The notes under the pieces are model-generated. The model did not search any database. It had not been told where the DNA came from and saw only the letters and a list, made by a program, of their open reading frames with translations. A stretch of DNA of 64,000 bases from Caenimonas soli (lineage in GTDB: Bacteria > Pseudomonadota > Gammaproteobacteria > Burkholderiales > Burkholderiaceae_C): assembly GCF_013155545.1 (NCBI RefSeq), contig NZ_JABJVV010000007.1:62001-126000 (forward strand), in the 5' to 3' direction. Shown in pieces: positions 33,171 to 45,056 of this stretch. The translations under genes and the position numbers were made by a program. Each line of letters opens with the position of its first letter. Position 1 is the stretch's first letter.

Positions 33171-34987
33171 GCCGCGACCCCTTGCCGCCGGTCGCGGCAT
33201 GCCGGCCCGGCCGGCGTCATCTTGAGCAGAAACTTCTGCATGTCCCAGGCCCCGGTCGGGCAGCGCTCGGCGCACAGGCCGCAGTGCAGGCACACATCCT
33301 CGTCCTTCACCATCACCCGTCCCGTCTTCAGGCCGCCGGACACATACAGGTCCTGGGCCAGGTTGAGCGCGGGCGCCTTCAGGCGCGTTCGCAGGTCGGC
33401 CTCCTCGCCGTTATCGGTGAAGCTGATGCAGTCCATGGGGCAGATGTCCACGCAGGCATCGCACTCGATGCAGGCGGTTTCGGTGAAGACAGTCTGCACG
33501 TCGCAGTTCAGGCAACGTCCGGCCTCCTTCACGGCGGTGGCGACGTCGAAGCCCAGTTCGACTTCCACCTTGATGCTAGCCAGCGCCTTCTCGGCCTTGG
33601 CCCATGGCACCTTGTAGCGCGCGTCATTGACCGTGTCGTTGTCGTAGCTCCACTCGTGGATACCCATCTTCTGCGAGACCAGGTTGGTCATCGGGGCGGG
33701 GCGAACATAAGCGGTTTCGCCGTGCAGCAAGCGATCGATCGAAATCGCGGCCTCGTGACCGTGCGCCACTGCTTCAATGATGTTCTTGGGACCGAACGCC
33801 GCGTCGCCGCCGAAGAAGACATTGGGCACCGTGGACTGGAAGGATTCCTTGTGCAGGTTCGGCAAGCCCCATTTGTCGAAGGCGATTCCGCAGTCGCGCT
33901 CTATCCAGGGGAAAGCGTTCTCCTGGCCCACGGCCAGCAGGACCTCGTCGCACTCGAAGAAGGCATCGGGCTTGCCGGTCGGCACCAGCTTGCGCTCGCC
34001 CTTGTCGTCATAGACCGCCTTGACGATCTCGAAGGTCATGCCCTGCAGCTTGCCGTCCTGATGCACGAACGCCTTGGGAACGTGGTAGTTGATGATGGGG
34101 ATGCCCTCGTGCATGGCATCCTCCTTTTCCCAGGGCGATGCCTTCATCTCCTCGAAGCCGCTGCGCACGATCACCTTCACGTCCTCCCCGCCCAGTCGCC
34201 GGGCCGAGCGGCAGCAGTCCATCGCCGTGTTGCCGCCACCCAGCACGATCACACGTTTGCCGATCTGGGTGACGTGGCCGAACGAGACCGACGCCAGCCA
34301 GTCGATGCCGATGTGGATGCTGGCGGCCGCCTCGGTGCGCCCGGGAATGTCCAGGTTGCGCCCGCGCGGCGCGCCGCAGCCGACGAAGATGGCGTCGTAG
34401 CCCTGGGCCATCAGCGCCTTCATCGATTCAATGCGCTCGCCGCTGCGAAATTGCACGCCCAGGTCGAGGATGTAGCCGGTTTCCTCGTCGATCACCGATT
34501 CGGGCAGGCGAAAGCGCGGGATCTGCGTGCGGATGAATCCGCCCGCCTTGGCTTCGCCGTCGAACACCGTCACCTCGTAGCCCAGCGGCGCCAGGTCGCG
34601 CGCCACGGTCAGCGATGCCGGCCCGGCGCCTATGCAGGCAACGCGCTTGCCGTTCTTCGGGGCCAGCTTGGGCATGCGCTGGGTGACGTCTTCCTTCATG
34701 TCGGCCGCAACCCGCTTCAACCTGCAAATGGCAACCGGTTCCGGGTGCCCCAGGTTGTTCTCCTCCACCCGGCCGCGGCGGCAGGCAGGCTCGCAAGGCC
34801 GGTCGCAGGTGCGCCCCAGGATGCCGGGGAACACGTTGGACACCCAGTTGATCATGTAGGCATCGCCGTAGCGGCCTTGCGCGATCAAGCGTATGTATTC
34901 GGGTACAGGGGTGTGGGCGGGACACGCCCATTGGCAGTCAACGACCTTGTGGAAATAGGCCGGGTTGGCAATGTCAGTTCGCTGCAA
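33167..34987 (-). CDS. korC: GltD-like FAD/NAD(P) oxidoreductase with Fe-S domains (KorC-like subunit)
   Basis: This 606-aa protein begins with an N-terminal Fe-S domain (CQWACPAHTPVPEYI, then GRTCDRPCEPACRRG), followed by two Rossmann motifs, IGAGPASLTVARDLAPLGYE near 120 and VLGGGNTAMDCCRSARRLG near 255. It ends with two [4Fe-4S] motifs, CIECDACVDICPMDC and CLHCGLCAERCPTG. This is the glutamate-synthase-small-subunit architecture used to exchange electrons between NADP(H) and ferredoxin. It is coupled to korA-korB, so it likely makes the complex NADP-linked, as described for Thauera/Azoarcus 2-oxoglutarate:NADP+ oxidoreductase. The start is TTG 34987 with AAGGAG upstream. Confidence 0.88.
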   Translation of the reverse strand: MQRTDIANPAYFHKVVDCQWACPAHTPVPEYIRLIAQGRYGDAYMINWVSNVFPGILGRTCDRPCEPACRRGRVEENNLGHPEPVAICRLKRVAADMKEDVTQRMPKLAPKNGKRVACIGAGPASLTVARDLAPLGYEVTVFDGEAKAGGFIRTQIPRFRLPESVIDEETGYILDLGVQFRSGERIESMKALMAQGYDAIFVGCGAPRGRNLDIPGRTEAAASIHIGIDWLASVSFGHVTQIGKRVIVLGGGNTAMDCCRSARRLGGEDVKVIVRSGFEEMKASPWEKEDAMHEGIPIINYHVPKAFVHQDGKLQGMTFEIVKAVYDDKGERKLVPTGKPDAFFECDEVLLAVGQENAFPWIERDCGIAFDKWGLPNLHKESFQSTVPNVFFGGDAAFGPKNIIEAVAHGHEAAISIDRLLHGETAYVRPAPMTNLVSQKMGIHEWSYDNDTVNDARYKVPWAKAEKALASIKVEVELGFDVATAVKEAGRCLNCDVQTVFTETACIECDACVDICPMDCISFTDNGEEADLRTRLKAPALNLAQDLYVSGGLKTGRVMVKDEDVCLHCGLCAERCPTGAWDMQKFLLKMTPAGPACRDRRQGVAA

Positions 34988-35049
34988 AGCTTTTGTCTCC
35001 TTGCCTTGGGGACGGTTGCCCCAGGGTCAGTCTACGCCCGCGTCGGCAA

Positions 35050-35074
35050 CAAAAGCTCTTCGGGGATTCCCCGA
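35050..35074 (-). terminator. Possible intrinsic terminator downstream of the methylmalonyl-CoA locus
   Basis: On the minus strand TCGGGG-aat-CCCCGA (35074-35060) forms a GC-rich hairpin followed by AGAGCTTTTG. The U-run is short, so efficiency is uncertain. Its place 17 bp after the last gene of the propionate cluster and before the kor operon fits a transcript boundary. Confidence 0.45.
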
Positions 35075-35090
35075 GCCCGTCAGTTTGGCG

Positions 35091-35579
35091 TCAGCCGGCC
35101 GCCACCGCGAGTTTGGAGAAAGCTTCGACCACTTCGGGAGGGGCTTGCACGAGTTCGATCAAAACCCCCTCACCCCCGACGGGGCTTTGCTCATTCCCCT
35201 TGGGATGGACAAAACAGATGTCGAATCCCGCCGCGCCGCGCCGTATCCCGCCCGGGGCAAAGCGAAGGCCCTGGCCGCTCAGCCATTCCACCGCGCGAGG
35301 CAGGTCGTCGATCCACAATCCGACATGGTTGAGTGGCGTCTGGTGCACAGCCGGCTTCTTGTCCGGATCCAGCGGCTGCATCAGGTCGACCTCGACCTTG
35401 AACGGGCCGGCACCCAGGGCGCAGATGTCCTCGTCCACGTTCTCGCTGGCGCTCTTGAAGGTGCCGGTGACTTCCAGGCCGAACAGGTCGACCCACAGCG
35501 TACGCAACCGGCTCTTGTCGAGCCCGCCAATGGCGATTTGCTGGATGCCAAGAACTTTGAAGGGGCGTTGGGTCATCAT
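35091..35579 (-). CDS. VOC-superfamily protein, possible methylmalonyl-CoA epimerase
   Basis: This 162-aa vicinal-oxygen-chelate protein has paired beta-alpha-beta-beta-beta modules. [20 protein letters not shown] and the final FVHPKGN...[10 protein letters not shown] closely resemble methylmalonyl-CoA epimerase, supplying the His and Glu metal ligands. The first ligand position (HxxIA in typical epimerases) reads IQQIAIG, giving Gln14 instead of His; glyoxalase I enzymes use Gln there, so metal binding may persist. Its place at the end of the pcc-mcm locus favours (R/S)-methylmalonyl-CoA epimerisation. Lactoylglutathione lyase-like activity is the alternative. Its ATG overlaps the phoD stop. 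Confidence 0.72.
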   Translation of the reverse strand: MMTQRPFKVLGIQQIAIGGLDKSRLRTLWVDLFGLEVTGTFKSASENVDEDICALGAGPFKVEVDLMQPLDPDKKPAVHQTPLNHVGLWIDDLPRAVEWLSGQGLRFAPGGIRRGAAGFDICFVHPKGNEQSPVGGEGVLIELVQAPPEVVEAFSKLAVAAG

Positions 35580-36634
35580 TTGGCCTTGAGTTCGTTGAAT
35601 CGAATGAGCTGGCTGCGCTGGACAGCGCCACGGATGTCCTTGAGCGCCAGCCGAATCGTCGCTGCGCTCCAGTCGATATCCACCACGCCGTAATGCTGTT
35701 GCGTGAAGAGTTCGCCCAGCCGGTTCGGCCCGGCTTCCACCGCGTCGCGCCAGGGATGGGTGATGCCGCTGGAGGTGAGCTCGTAAAAGGGATAAGGCGT
35801 TCCGGTGGCCTCACGGTACAGCGCCCCTATATGGCGGTCGCCCGAGAGGAACACCACGCCCTGCGCCTGGGTATCGGCGATCAAACGGTACAGCCGCTGG
35901 CGTTCGAGCGGGAAATTGCCCCAACGCTCCCAGCCGTGGCCCTCGACCACCACCTGGACGCCGGAGACCAGCAATCGCAGTTCGGCCGGCTGGCGCAATT
36001 GCTCCTTCAGCCAACCCCACTGCGCCTCGCCCAGCATGGTCTTCGCGGGGTCGGCATCCGGCAGGTAGCGCTCCTTGCCAGGCTTGCCGCGCTCGTCGCT
36101 GGGCTTCAAGGCCGAACGGAACCATCTCGTATCGAGCAGGATGACTTGCACGCGCTTGCCTTCCTTGCCGAACATCGCCGAGTAGTACAAGCCCTCGCGG
36201 GCGCGGCGCGGGTCACCGGGAGGAATCTGCCAGAAACGCAGGAAAGCGGCCTTCGAGCCGTTCTTGTGCCCGAACTCGGCGCCGCCATCATTCAGGCCGT
36301 AGTCATGATCGTCCCAGATCGCCATGTGCGGCACGGTTTCCCGCAGGCGCACGAGGCCCGGCACCTCGTCTTGCAGCGCATAGGCCTGCGCCAGCTTGGC
36401 CGCCGACCAGGGCTGGTCGCTGGCATAGACGTTGTCGCCGCCGAAGATGAACAGGTCGGGCTTGTCCGCGAGCACCGTGTCCCAGATCGGCTGGGGTTTG
36501 GTTTGATCGATGCACGAACCGAAGGCGATGCGCCGCACCGCACCATCGGCCTCCTGGCTCGAGGGCTGTGGCGCGGTGATGGCGCAGCCCGCCAATCCGG
36601 CCGCAGCAAGCGAGATAAAGTGCCTGCGCTGCAT
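35576..36634 (-). CDS. PhoD-like alkaline phosphatase/phosphodiesterase, Tat lipoprotein-like
   Basis: This 352-aa metallophosphoesterase of the PhoD family has [34 protein letters not shown] and [12 protein letters not shown], the metal-binding blocks. The N-terminus [18 protein letters not shown] combines a twin-arginine-like RRHFIS with a lipobox LAGC, suggesting export and lipid anchoring. It would hydrolyse phosphate mono- or diesters outside the cytoplasm. It is an odd member of a propionyl-CoA cluster but is coupled to the VOC gene by an ATGA overlap and lies 8 bp after pccA. No Pho box is visible. Confidence 0.88.
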   Translation of the reverse strand: MQRRHFISLAAAGLAGCAITAPQPSSQEADGAVRRIAFGSCIDQTKPQPIWDTVLADKPDLFIFGGDNVYASDQPWSAAKLAQAYALQDEVPGLVRLRETVPHMAIWDDHDYGLNDGGAEFGHKNGSKAAFLRFWQIPPGDPRRAREGLYYSAMFGKEGKRVQVILLDTRWFRSALKPSDERGKPGKERYLPDADPAKTMLGEAQWGWLKEQLRQPAELRLLVSGVQVVVEGHGWERWGNFPLERQRLYRLIADTQAQGVVFLSGDRHIGALYREATGTPYPFYELTSSGITHPWRDAVEAGPNRLGELFTQQHYGVVDIDWSAATIRLALKDIRGAVQRSQLIRFNELKAK

Positions 36635-36642
36635 GCCCGGTC

Positions 36643-38691
36643 TCAGATGAACTCGACGATAGGCTGGTCCACCGTCAGGCTCTCGCCCTTGCTCGCCAGC
36701 ACCTTGCCCACCACGCCATCCGCGGCGGCAAACAACACGTTTTCCATCTTCATCGCCTCGATGACGGCGACGCGCTCGCCGGCCTGGACCTTCTGGCCCG
36801 GCTGCACCGCCACGTCGACCAGCAGGCCCGGCATTGGCGACAGTACATAGCGGCTCATATCCGGCGGCGCCTTGAAAGGCATGAGGGCATGAAGCTGCGC
36901 CGCCCGCGGGTTCAGCACCATGGCATCCAGCCGGGTGCCGTTGTGGATGATGCGCGTGGCCAAGGGGTTCTTGCCCACGCCCCGCTCCACCTGCGCCGTG
37001 AAGGCTACGTCATTGACGGTGCCTCGAATGCGGGCCCCGCCCATGTGCCAGCTGCTGCAGATCTCGTAGCACTTGCCCCCGGTTTCCACGACGCTGGATC
37101 CCGATTGGGCTTGGAAGTCGCGAACGGTTGCGGGCTGGCGCCGGTGCTCGCCGGTCGTATCCAGCAGGACTACGACGAAGTCTTCTCCCACCGTGAACTC
37201 GTGCCCCGGCAACTGGCCGCTGATCCCGGCAGCGCGCTGCAATGTGCGGCGGTTCACGTAAGCGGCCAGCGCCACCAGCAAGTCGGGATCCTCGTGCGGA
37301 ACATCCTCCGCATGGAAGCCCTTGCCGTAGTGCTCGGCGATGAAACCGGTATTGAAGTCGCCGGCGACGAACCTGGGATGCGCGAGCAACGCCGCCTGGA
37401 ACGGGATGTTGCTGGAGATGCCGCGAATGACGAAGCCATTGAGTGCTTCGCGCATCTTCGCAATCGCCTCATTGCGGTCCTGGCCGTGGACGATGAGCTT
37501 GGCGATCATCGAGTCGTAGTACATGGGAATCTCGCCGCCGTCCTGCACGCCCGTGTCCACGCGCACACCATACAGGTGTTCCGTGTCCGCCGCCCACATG
37601 CTCTCCTTGGGCGGCTGGAACCGCACCAGGCGGCCGGTGCTCGGCAGGAAGTTGCGGAACGGGTCCTCGGCGTTGATGCGGCATTCGATGGCCCAGCCGT
37701 TGCGTTTCACGTCGGCCTGGGCCAGCGGCAATTTCTCGCCCGCAGCCACCCGGATCATCAATTCCACCAGGTCCACACCGGTGATGCATTCCGTCACCGG
37801 GTGCTCGACCTGCAGGCGGGTGTTCATCTCCAGGAAATAGAAGCTCTGGTCCTTGCCGACCACGAACTCCACCGTTCCGGCGCTCTGGTACTTGACGGCC
37901 TTGGCCAAGGCCACCGCTTGCTCGCCCATGGCCTTGCGCGTCGCGTCGCTGATGAAGGGCGAAGGCGCCTCTTCGATCACCTTCTGGTGCCGGCGCTGGA
38001 TCGAGCATTCGCGCTCGTTCAGGTAGATGACATTGCCTTGGCTGTCGCCCAGCACCTGGATCTCGATGTGGCGCGGCTCTTCCACGAACTTCTCGATGAA
38101 CACGCGGTCGTCGCCAAAGCTGTTGCGTGCCTCGTTGCGGCAGGAGGTGAAGCCTTCGAAGGCCTCCTTGTCGTTGAAGGCCACGCGCAGGCCCTTGCCC
38201 CCGCCGCCGGCGCTGGCCTTGATCATCACCGGGTAGCCGATGTCCTTGGCGATCTCGACGGCGCGTTCCGCGGTCTCGATCGCGTCGTTCCAGCCGGGAA
38301 TGGTATTGACCTTGGCCTCGTTGGCCAGTTTCTTGGAGGCGATCTTGTCGCCCATGGCGGCGATGGAATAGTGCTTGGGCCCGATGAAGGTGATGCCCTC
38401 TTCTTCCACCCTTCGCGCGAAAGCCTCGTTCTCGCTCAGAAACCCATAGCCCGGGTGCACGGCCTGCGCGCCGGTCTGCTTGCATGCCGCAATGATCTTG
38501 TCGGCCTGCAGGTAGCTGTCGCGGCTGGGCGCGGGCCCGATGTATATGGCCTCGTCGGCCAGTTCGACATGGCGAGCCTCGCGGTCGGCTTCCGAATAAA
38601 CGGCCACCGTCTTGATGCCCATCTTCTTGGCCGTCTTGATGACGCGGCAAGCGATCTCGCCGCGGTTGGCGATCAGGATCTTTTCAAACAT
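36643..38691 (-). CDS. pccA: Propionyl/acetyl-CoA carboxylase biotin-carboxylase and biotin-carrier subunit
   Basis: This 682-aa alpha subunit has an N-terminal biotin carboxylase (MFEKILIANRGEIACRVIKT; ATP-grasp KASAGGGGKGLRVAF near 165; EMNTRLQVEHPVTE near 290) and a C-terminal biotinyl domain with the carrier lysine in VIEAMKMENVLFAA near residue 645. The middle BT domain links to the beta subunit. With PccB it carboxylates propionyl-CoA to (S)-methylmalonyl-CoA. Context with mutase, MeaB and PccB supports propionyl-CoA as substrate. The ATG at 38691 is fixed by the conserved N-terminus. Confidence 0.94.
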   Translation of the reverse strand: MFEKILIANRGEIACRVIKTAKKMGIKTVAVYSEADREARHVELADEAIYIGPAPSRDSYLQADKIIAACKQTGAQAVHPGYGFLSENEAFARRVEEEGITFIGPKHYSIAAMGDKIASKKLANEAKVNTIPGWNDAIETAERAVEIAKDIGYPVMIKASAGGGGKGLRVAFNDKEAFEGFTSCRNEARNSFGDDRVFIEKFVEEPRHIEIQVLGDSQGNVIYLNERECSIQRRHQKVIEEAPSPFISDATRKAMGEQAVALAKAVKYQSAGTVEFVVGKDQSFYFLEMNTRLQVEHPVTECITGVDLVELMIRVAAGEKLPLAQADVKRNGWAIECRINAEDPFRNFLPSTGRLVRFQPPKESMWAADTEHLYGVRVDTGVQDGGEIPMYYDSMIAKLIVHGQDRNEAIAKMREALNGFVIRGISSNIPFQAALLAHPRFVAGDFNTGFIAEHYGKGFHAEDVPHEDPDLLVALAAYVNRRTLQRAAGISGQLPGHEFTVGEDFVVVLLDTTGEHRRQPATVRDFQAQSGSSVVETGGKCYEICSSWHMGGARIRGTVNDVAFTAQVERGVGKNPLATRIIHNGTRLDAMVLNPRAAQLHALMPFKAPPDMSRYVLSPMPGLLVDVAVQPGQKVQAGERVAVIEAMKMENVLFAAADGVVGKVLASKGESLTVDQPIVEFI

Positions 38692-38723
38692 GGAATACCC
38701 TTTTTCTCATTCTTTGCTGCGGC

Positions 38724-39566
38724 TCAACCGAACTCACGCCGCACCAATCCAAGCAGGACCGCAAAATACTCGCGCAGCCACGCGTTGTAGCGGACGTAAA
38801 GGGGCGTGGGCGCCCCGGCCAGGGAGGCGCGCGTATAACCGACGCGCTGCGCGATCCAGCCGGCACGCAGCGTGTGGAAGTCGCTGGTCACCAGCTGCAC
38901 CGGGCCTTCCGGCGAGATGCCGCGCCGCTGCAGTAGCGCCTTGCTGAACAACAGGTTCTCTTCGGTGCTCGTGCTCTTTTCTTCCTGCACGATGCGCTCC
39001 GCAGGGAAGCCCTTGCCGCGCAGGTAGTCGCCCATGACCCGGGCCTCGCTCACAGCCTGCCCGAAGCCCTCTCCGCCGCTGACCACGACCGTGGCGTTCG
39101 GATACCGTATCGCCTGTTGCAGCGCCAGATCGAGCCGCGCCGTGAGCGCGGGCGTTGGCTTCCCGCCGCGGGTGCCGGATCCCAGCACCACGATGGCTGA
39201 CGGCGGGTCTCCCACGGGGAGAACGTGGCCCGCGCGCGCCAGCACCGACCAGAACATCGCCACCGTAACGATCCATGCAAGCACACCGAGCCAGATCCAG
39301 CGCCACGCCGTTCGACGCCCGGCTGAGGCGTCCAGCCACGCCTGCACAGCATCCCAACGCAAGCCGAGCGCCAGGAGTACGCTGCCCATAGCGAGCGGTA
39401 GCGTGACGCCCAGGCTGAAAACGCCCAGGAACATGAGGACCACGGCGTCGGCCACAAGCAGCAGGCCCCCGATCGTGCAAAGCAAGGGCAGCATCCGGCG
39501 AACATGCACGGGTGCAGGCAAACGCTCGACAGCAATCACAGCGGAATGTTCCCGTGCTTGCGCCAT
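38724..39566 (-). CDS. YdcF/SanA-family (DUF218) membrane protein
   Basis: This 280-aa protein has two or three N-terminal membrane segments (about residues 27-115; [37 protein letters not shown]) followed by a DUF218 domain: [52 protein letters not shown] and [15 protein letters not shown]. Relatives (ElyC, SanA) are linked to envelope integrity; the activity is undefined. I start at ATG 39566, with GGAG five bases before it, which overlaps the end of pccB by 31 bp; ATG 39494 is the alternative. It sits oddly between pccB and pccA. Confidence 0.8.
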   Translation of the reverse strand: MAQAREHSAVIAVERLPAPVHVRRMLPLLCTIGGLLLVADAVVLMFLGVFSLGVTLPLAMGSVLLALGLRWDAVQAWLDASAGRRTAWRWIWLGVLAWIVTVAMFWSVLARAGHVLPVGDPPSAIVVLGSGTRGGKPTPALTARLDLALQQAIRYPNATVVVSGGEGFGQAVSEARVMGDYLRGKGFPAERIVQEEKSTSTEENLLFSKALLQRRGISPEGPVQLVTSDFHTLRAGWIAQRVGYTRASLAGAPTPLYVRYNAWLREYFAVLLGLVRREFG

Positions 39567-41068
39567 GGGTTCTCCAGCTTCTTGGCACGCAGCATGATGA
39601 GCGAGCGGCATATCCGCTTGCGCGTTTCGTGCGGCAGGATCACGTCATCGATGAAGCCGCGTGCGCCGGCAACGAACGGATTGGCAAAGCGGGCCTTGTA
39701 CTCGGCCTCGCGCGCGGCCAGTTTGGCCGGGTCGCCCTTGTCCTCGCGAAAAATGATTTCCACCGCGCCCTTGGCGCCCATCACCGCGATCTCGGCGTTG
39801 GGCCAGGCGAAGTTGACGTCGCCGCGCAGGTGCTTGGAACTCATCACGTCATAGGCGCCGCCGTAGGCTTTGCGGGTGATCACCGTGATCTTGGGTACCG
39901 TGCACTCGGCATAGGCGTACAGCAGCTTGGCGCCGTGCTTGATGATCCCGCCGTATTCCTGGCTGGTGCCCGGCATGAAGCCCGGCACATCGACGAAGGT
40001 GAGGACAGGGATGTTGAATGCATCGCAAAAGCGCACGAAACGCGCCGCCTTGATCGAGCTCTTGATGTCCAGGCAACCGGCCAGCACCAGCGGCTGGTTG
40101 GCCACGATGCCCACGGTCTGGCCTTCCATGCGTCCGAAACCCACGATGATGTTCTTGGCGTACTCGGGCTGCAGCTCGAAGAAGTCGCCGTCGTCCACCG
40201 TCTTGACGATCAGCTCCTTCATGTCGTAGGGCTTGTTGGGGTGGTCGGGCACCAGCGTGTCCAGCGACAGGTCCATGCGGTCGGCCGGGTCGTTGCTGGG
40301 GCGAACGGGCGCCTTCTCGCGATTGTTCAGCGGCAGGTAGTTGTAGAGCCGGCGCAGCATCAAGAGCGCCTCGACGTCGTTCTCGAAAGCGAGATCGGCC
40401 ACGCCGCTGCGCGTGGTGTGCGAGATGGCGCCTCCCAGCTCTTCGGCCGTCACTTCCTCGTGCGTCACGGTCTTCACCACCTCCGGGCCGGTGACGAACA
40501 TGTAGGAGCTGTCCTTGACCATGAAGATGAAGTCGGTCATGGCCGGCGAGTACACGGCGCCGCCGGCGCAGGGCCCCATGATCATGCTGATTTGCGGCAC
40601 CACGCCCGAGGCCATCACGTTGCGCTGGAACACGTCGGCATAGCCGCCCAGCGATGCCACGCCTTCCTGGATGCGCGCGCCACCCGAGTCGTTCAGGCCG
40701 ATCACCGGCGCACCGACCTTCATGGCCTGGTCCATCACCTTGCAGATCTTCTCGGCATGGGCCTCGGACAGCGCGCCGCCGAACACCGTGAAGTCCTGGC
40801 TGAAGACGAACACCAGGCGGCCGTTGATCATGCCGTAGCCGGTGACGACGCCGTCGCCCGGCACCTTGCTGTTCTCCATGCCGAAGTCGGTGCAGCGATG
40901 CTCGACGAACATGTCCCATTCCTCGAACGTGCCCTCATCCAGCAGCAGTTCCAGCCGTTCTCGCGCCGTGAGCTTGCCCTTGCCGTGCTGCGCGTCTATG
41001 CGCTTTTGTCCGCCGCCGAGGCGGGCGCCGCCGCGTTTCTTCTCAAGTTGTTCAAGGATGTCGTGCAT
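39536..41068 (-). CDS. pccB: Propionyl-CoA carboxylase carboxyltransferase (beta) subunit
   Basis: This 510-aa carboxyltransferase begins [20 protein letters not shown] and includes [40 protein letters not shown] (oxyanion/acyl-CoA site) and the biotin-side [20 protein letters not shown] and [18 protein letters not shown]. It transfers CO2 from carboxybiotin to propionyl-CoA. Length and motifs match PccB rather than AccD. It is the gene downstream of meaB (18-bp gap spanned by a palindromic element). Confidence 0.95.
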   Translation of the reverse strand: MHDILEQLEKKRGGARLGGGQKRIDAQHGKGKLTARERLELLLDEGTFEEWDMFVEHRCTDFGMENSKVPGDGVVTGYGMINGRLVFVFSQDFTVFGGALSEAHAEKICKVMDQAMKVGAPVIGLNDSGGARIQEGVASLGGYADVFQRNVMASGVVPQISMIMGPCAGGAVYSPAMTDFIFMVKDSSYMFVTGPEVVKTVTHEEVTAEELGGAISHTTRSGVADLAFENDVEALLMLRRLYNYLPLNNREKAPVRPSNDPADRMDLSLDTLVPDHPNKPYDMKELIVKTVDDGDFFELQPEYAKNIIVGFGRMEGQTVGIVANQPLVLAGCLDIKSSIKAARFVRFCDAFNIPVLTFVDVPGFMPGTSQEYGGIIKHGAKLLYAYAECTVPKITVITRKAYGGAYDVMSSKHLRGDVNFAWPNAEIAVMGAKGAVEIIFREDKGDPAKLAAREAEYKARFANPFVAGARGFIDDVILPHETRKRICRSLIMLRAKKLENPWRKHGNIPL

Positions 41069-41084
41069 ATTTTTCTCCGTGTCT

Positions 41085-41113
41085 TGTCACCCCGGATGCG
41101 ATCCGGGATCCAT
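41085..41113 (-). repeat. REP-like palindromic element overlapping the meaB 3' end
   Basis: This 29-bp element with a CCCGGAT...ATCCGGG hairpin overlaps the meaB stop codon, so the last residues of MeaB (MDPGSHPG) are encoded by the repeat. A second copy at 46359-46387 in the opposite orientation on the plus strand differs at three positions. Dispersed palindromes of the form GGATCCCGGATCnnnTCCGGGATGACA are widespread in proteobacterial genomes. Confidence 0.7.
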
Positions 41114-42070
41114 GTGTAGTTGCAGCAGTTGCCGGGCCGCCGTCGACGCCGGCACCCGGCCCCGCTCAACCTCGGCCGTCAATTTGGGCAGCAGGCGCTG
41201 GACCTCGGGGTCCTGCCTGAAGGCCTGCTTCAGCCCGACTTCGATGCGCTCCCACATCCAGGCCAGCGACTGGTGCTGGCGGCGTGCGGCCAATTGACCG
41301 CTCGAAGTCTGCGAGGCCTTGAACTTCAGGACCTCGTCCCAGAAGCGATCCACGCCCTGCCCCAGCAAGGCACTGAGCTGGATGACCTGCGGCTGCCAGG
41401 CTCGCTGCGCGAACAGCCGCAAGGCGCTGCTGATCTGGGCCTGCGCACGCGTGGCGGCATCGGCATCCAGGTCTGCCTTGTTGATGACTACCAGGTCGGC
41501 CAGCTCCATCACGCCCTTCTTGATGGCCTGCAAGTCGTCGCCGGCATTGGGCAGCTGCATCAGCACGAACATGTCGGTCATGCCGGCCACGGCGATTTCA
41601 CTTTGGCCGACGCCGACGGTTTCCACGATCACGATGTCGTAACCCGCTGCCTCGCATATCAGCATAGCCTCGCGCGTCTTCTCCGCCACACCACCCAGCG
41701 TTCCGCTGGAAGGGCTGGGACGGATAAAAGCCTTCTCGTGCACCGAGAGCATTTCCATCCGCGTCTTGTCGCCGAGGATGGAGCCGCCTGACACCGTGCT
41801 GGAAGGATCGATGGTCAGCACCGCGACCCGATGGCCTTTCGCGATGAGCTGCAGCCCCAGCGCTTCGATGAACGTGCTCTTGCCGACACCCGGGACTCCG
41901 CTGATGCCGAGCCGGAACGACTTGCCCGTGTGAGGCAACAAGGTCGTCAACATTTCATCCGCCTGCGCCCGGTGATCGGCCCGCGTCGATTCCAGCAGCG
42001 TGATGGCTTTGGCGATCGCACGGCGCTGCGCCGTTGCGGAACCCGCGAGCACGCCTTCGGCCGGGCTCAT
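41087..42070 (-). CDS. meaB: Methylmalonyl-CoA mutase-associated GTPase MeaB
   Basis: This 327-aa G3E-family GTPase protects and loads adenosylcobalamin on the mutase. Motifs: Walker A GVPGVGKSTF near 48, IDPSSTVSGGSILGDKTRME, the VETVGVGQSE switch, and base-recognition VINKADLDADA. I use ATG 42070, which shares TGATG with the SGNH gene and has AAGG upstream. An in-frame ATG 15 bases earlier (42085) is possible. The C-terminal residues lie in a REP-like palindrome and are probably not conserved. Confidence 0.94.
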   Translation of the reverse strand: MSPAEGVLAGSATAQRRAIAKAITLLESTRADHRAQADEMLTTLLPHTGKSFRLGISGVPGVGKSTFIEALGLQLIAKGHRVAVLTIDPSSTVSGGSILGDKTRMEMLSVHEKAFIRPSPSSGTLGGVAEKTREAMLICEAAGYDIVIVETVGVGQSEIAVAGMTDMFVLMQLPNAGDDLQAIKKGVMELADLVVINKADLDADAATRAQAQISSALRLFAQRAWQPQVIQLSALLGQGVDRFWDEVLKFKASQTSSGQLAARRQHQSLAWMWERIEVGLKQAFRQDPEVQRLLPKLTAEVERGRVPASTAARQLLQLHMDPGSHPG

Positions 42071-42797
42071 CAGGGCCTTTGCCATTGCGCGCGGTCTTTC
42101 TCGATCTGCTCTGCCAACCGCCGCGCCCATTGCGGGTAGAGACGGGGGCCGGGGTGAAAGCCGTCGTGTGCAAGGCTCGCGGGATCGGTCGCCCATTGAA
42201 GCGCGCAGTAGCCCAGGCCCTGCTGCTCGCTCCAGCGCCTGACGGCTGCATCGAGCCACGCCGCATAGCGGCCCAGGTACCAGCGCAGCGGCCGCGGCAC
42301 CGCGGACAGCATGTGCATGGGCGGCAAGCCGCAAACAACGGCCCAGCGCGCGCCGGTGCGTTGCTGCAACTGCGACCAGAGTTGCGCCATCTGCTCCACG
42401 AAACGCGCCGCGGAGGTCTGCGAACTCACGTCGTTGACACCCAGCGCGGTCACGACCACGTCCGCCGGTCGCAAGTCGGCTAGCGCCGCGAGGATGCGCG
42501 CATCCGCGGTGTTCACGCCTGTCTGTGCTACCAGCTGCCAGCTCACCGCCGTGCCCAGCCGCCTGCTCAAAGCCACTGCCAAGGGAAGCGCCAGTGCTTG
42601 CATCTGGTCCGTCACGCCCACACCCGCCGCCGAAGAGTCCCCGACCACCAACAGCCGCAGCCCCGGCTCTCCCTTGCCGACCCGGCCTTCGCGCGGACCC
42701 ACCGGTTCGGGCAAACGCAACGCCGTGCGCTTGAGCCATCTCGCCTGCGGCAGCAGTACGGGGCCAAGGGCGAGCTTGGCGACGAACAGGGCAACGC

Positions 42798-42801
<4 letters not shown>
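42070..42801 (-). CDS. SGNH/GDSL-family hydrolase
   Basis: This 243-aa esterase-type hydrolase has block [15 protein letters not shown] (Ser in GDS, near 53), block [16 protein letters not shown] (Asn) and block [15 protein letters not shown] (Asp/His). A hydrophobic N-terminus ([16 protein letters not shown]) may be a membrane anchor or signal. The ATG at 42801 overlaps the mutase stop (ATGA) and the stop overlaps meaB, so it is co-translated with the mutase genes although no role in propionate metabolism is known. The substrate is unknown. Confidence 0.85.
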
Positions 42802-44975
<2,174 letters not shown>

Positions 44976-44999
44976 GGCGGTGTTTCCGTGTTTTCCCCG

Positions 45000-45049
45000 A
45001 GTTTACATCATTCATAATTATTGATGCAAAACTCGGATTCATCTAAAAT
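45000..45049. promoter_or_regulatory. Divergent mutase/gntR promoters with central palindrome
   Basis: Plus strand: -35 TTGATG (45021-45026), a 17-bp spacer, -10 TAAAAT (45044-45049); the predicted start is at about 45056. Minus strand: -35 TTGCAT (45029-45024), an 18-bp spacer, -10 TAAACT (45005-45000). The -35 boxes overlap on opposite strands. Between them lies an imperfect palindrome with arms CATCA (45006-45010) and TGATG (45022-45026) around an AT-rich core, a plausible site for the GntR protein to control both units. Confidence 0.55.
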
Positions 45050-45056
45050 CCGCCTC

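Noticed and set aside
34988-35049. Small gene between the kor operon and the VOC gene
   Set aside because: The interval is too short and holds only the korC ribosome site and a GGGGAC...GCCCC-like leader; no start with coding potential.
36889-38790. Long open frame antisense to pccA (633 codons); similar long antisense frames at 31371-33617, 33182-35332 and 51337-53886
   Set aside because: They mirror highly conserved genes on the other strand, have His/Arg/Val-rich composition with no family motif, and result from GC-rich codon bias.
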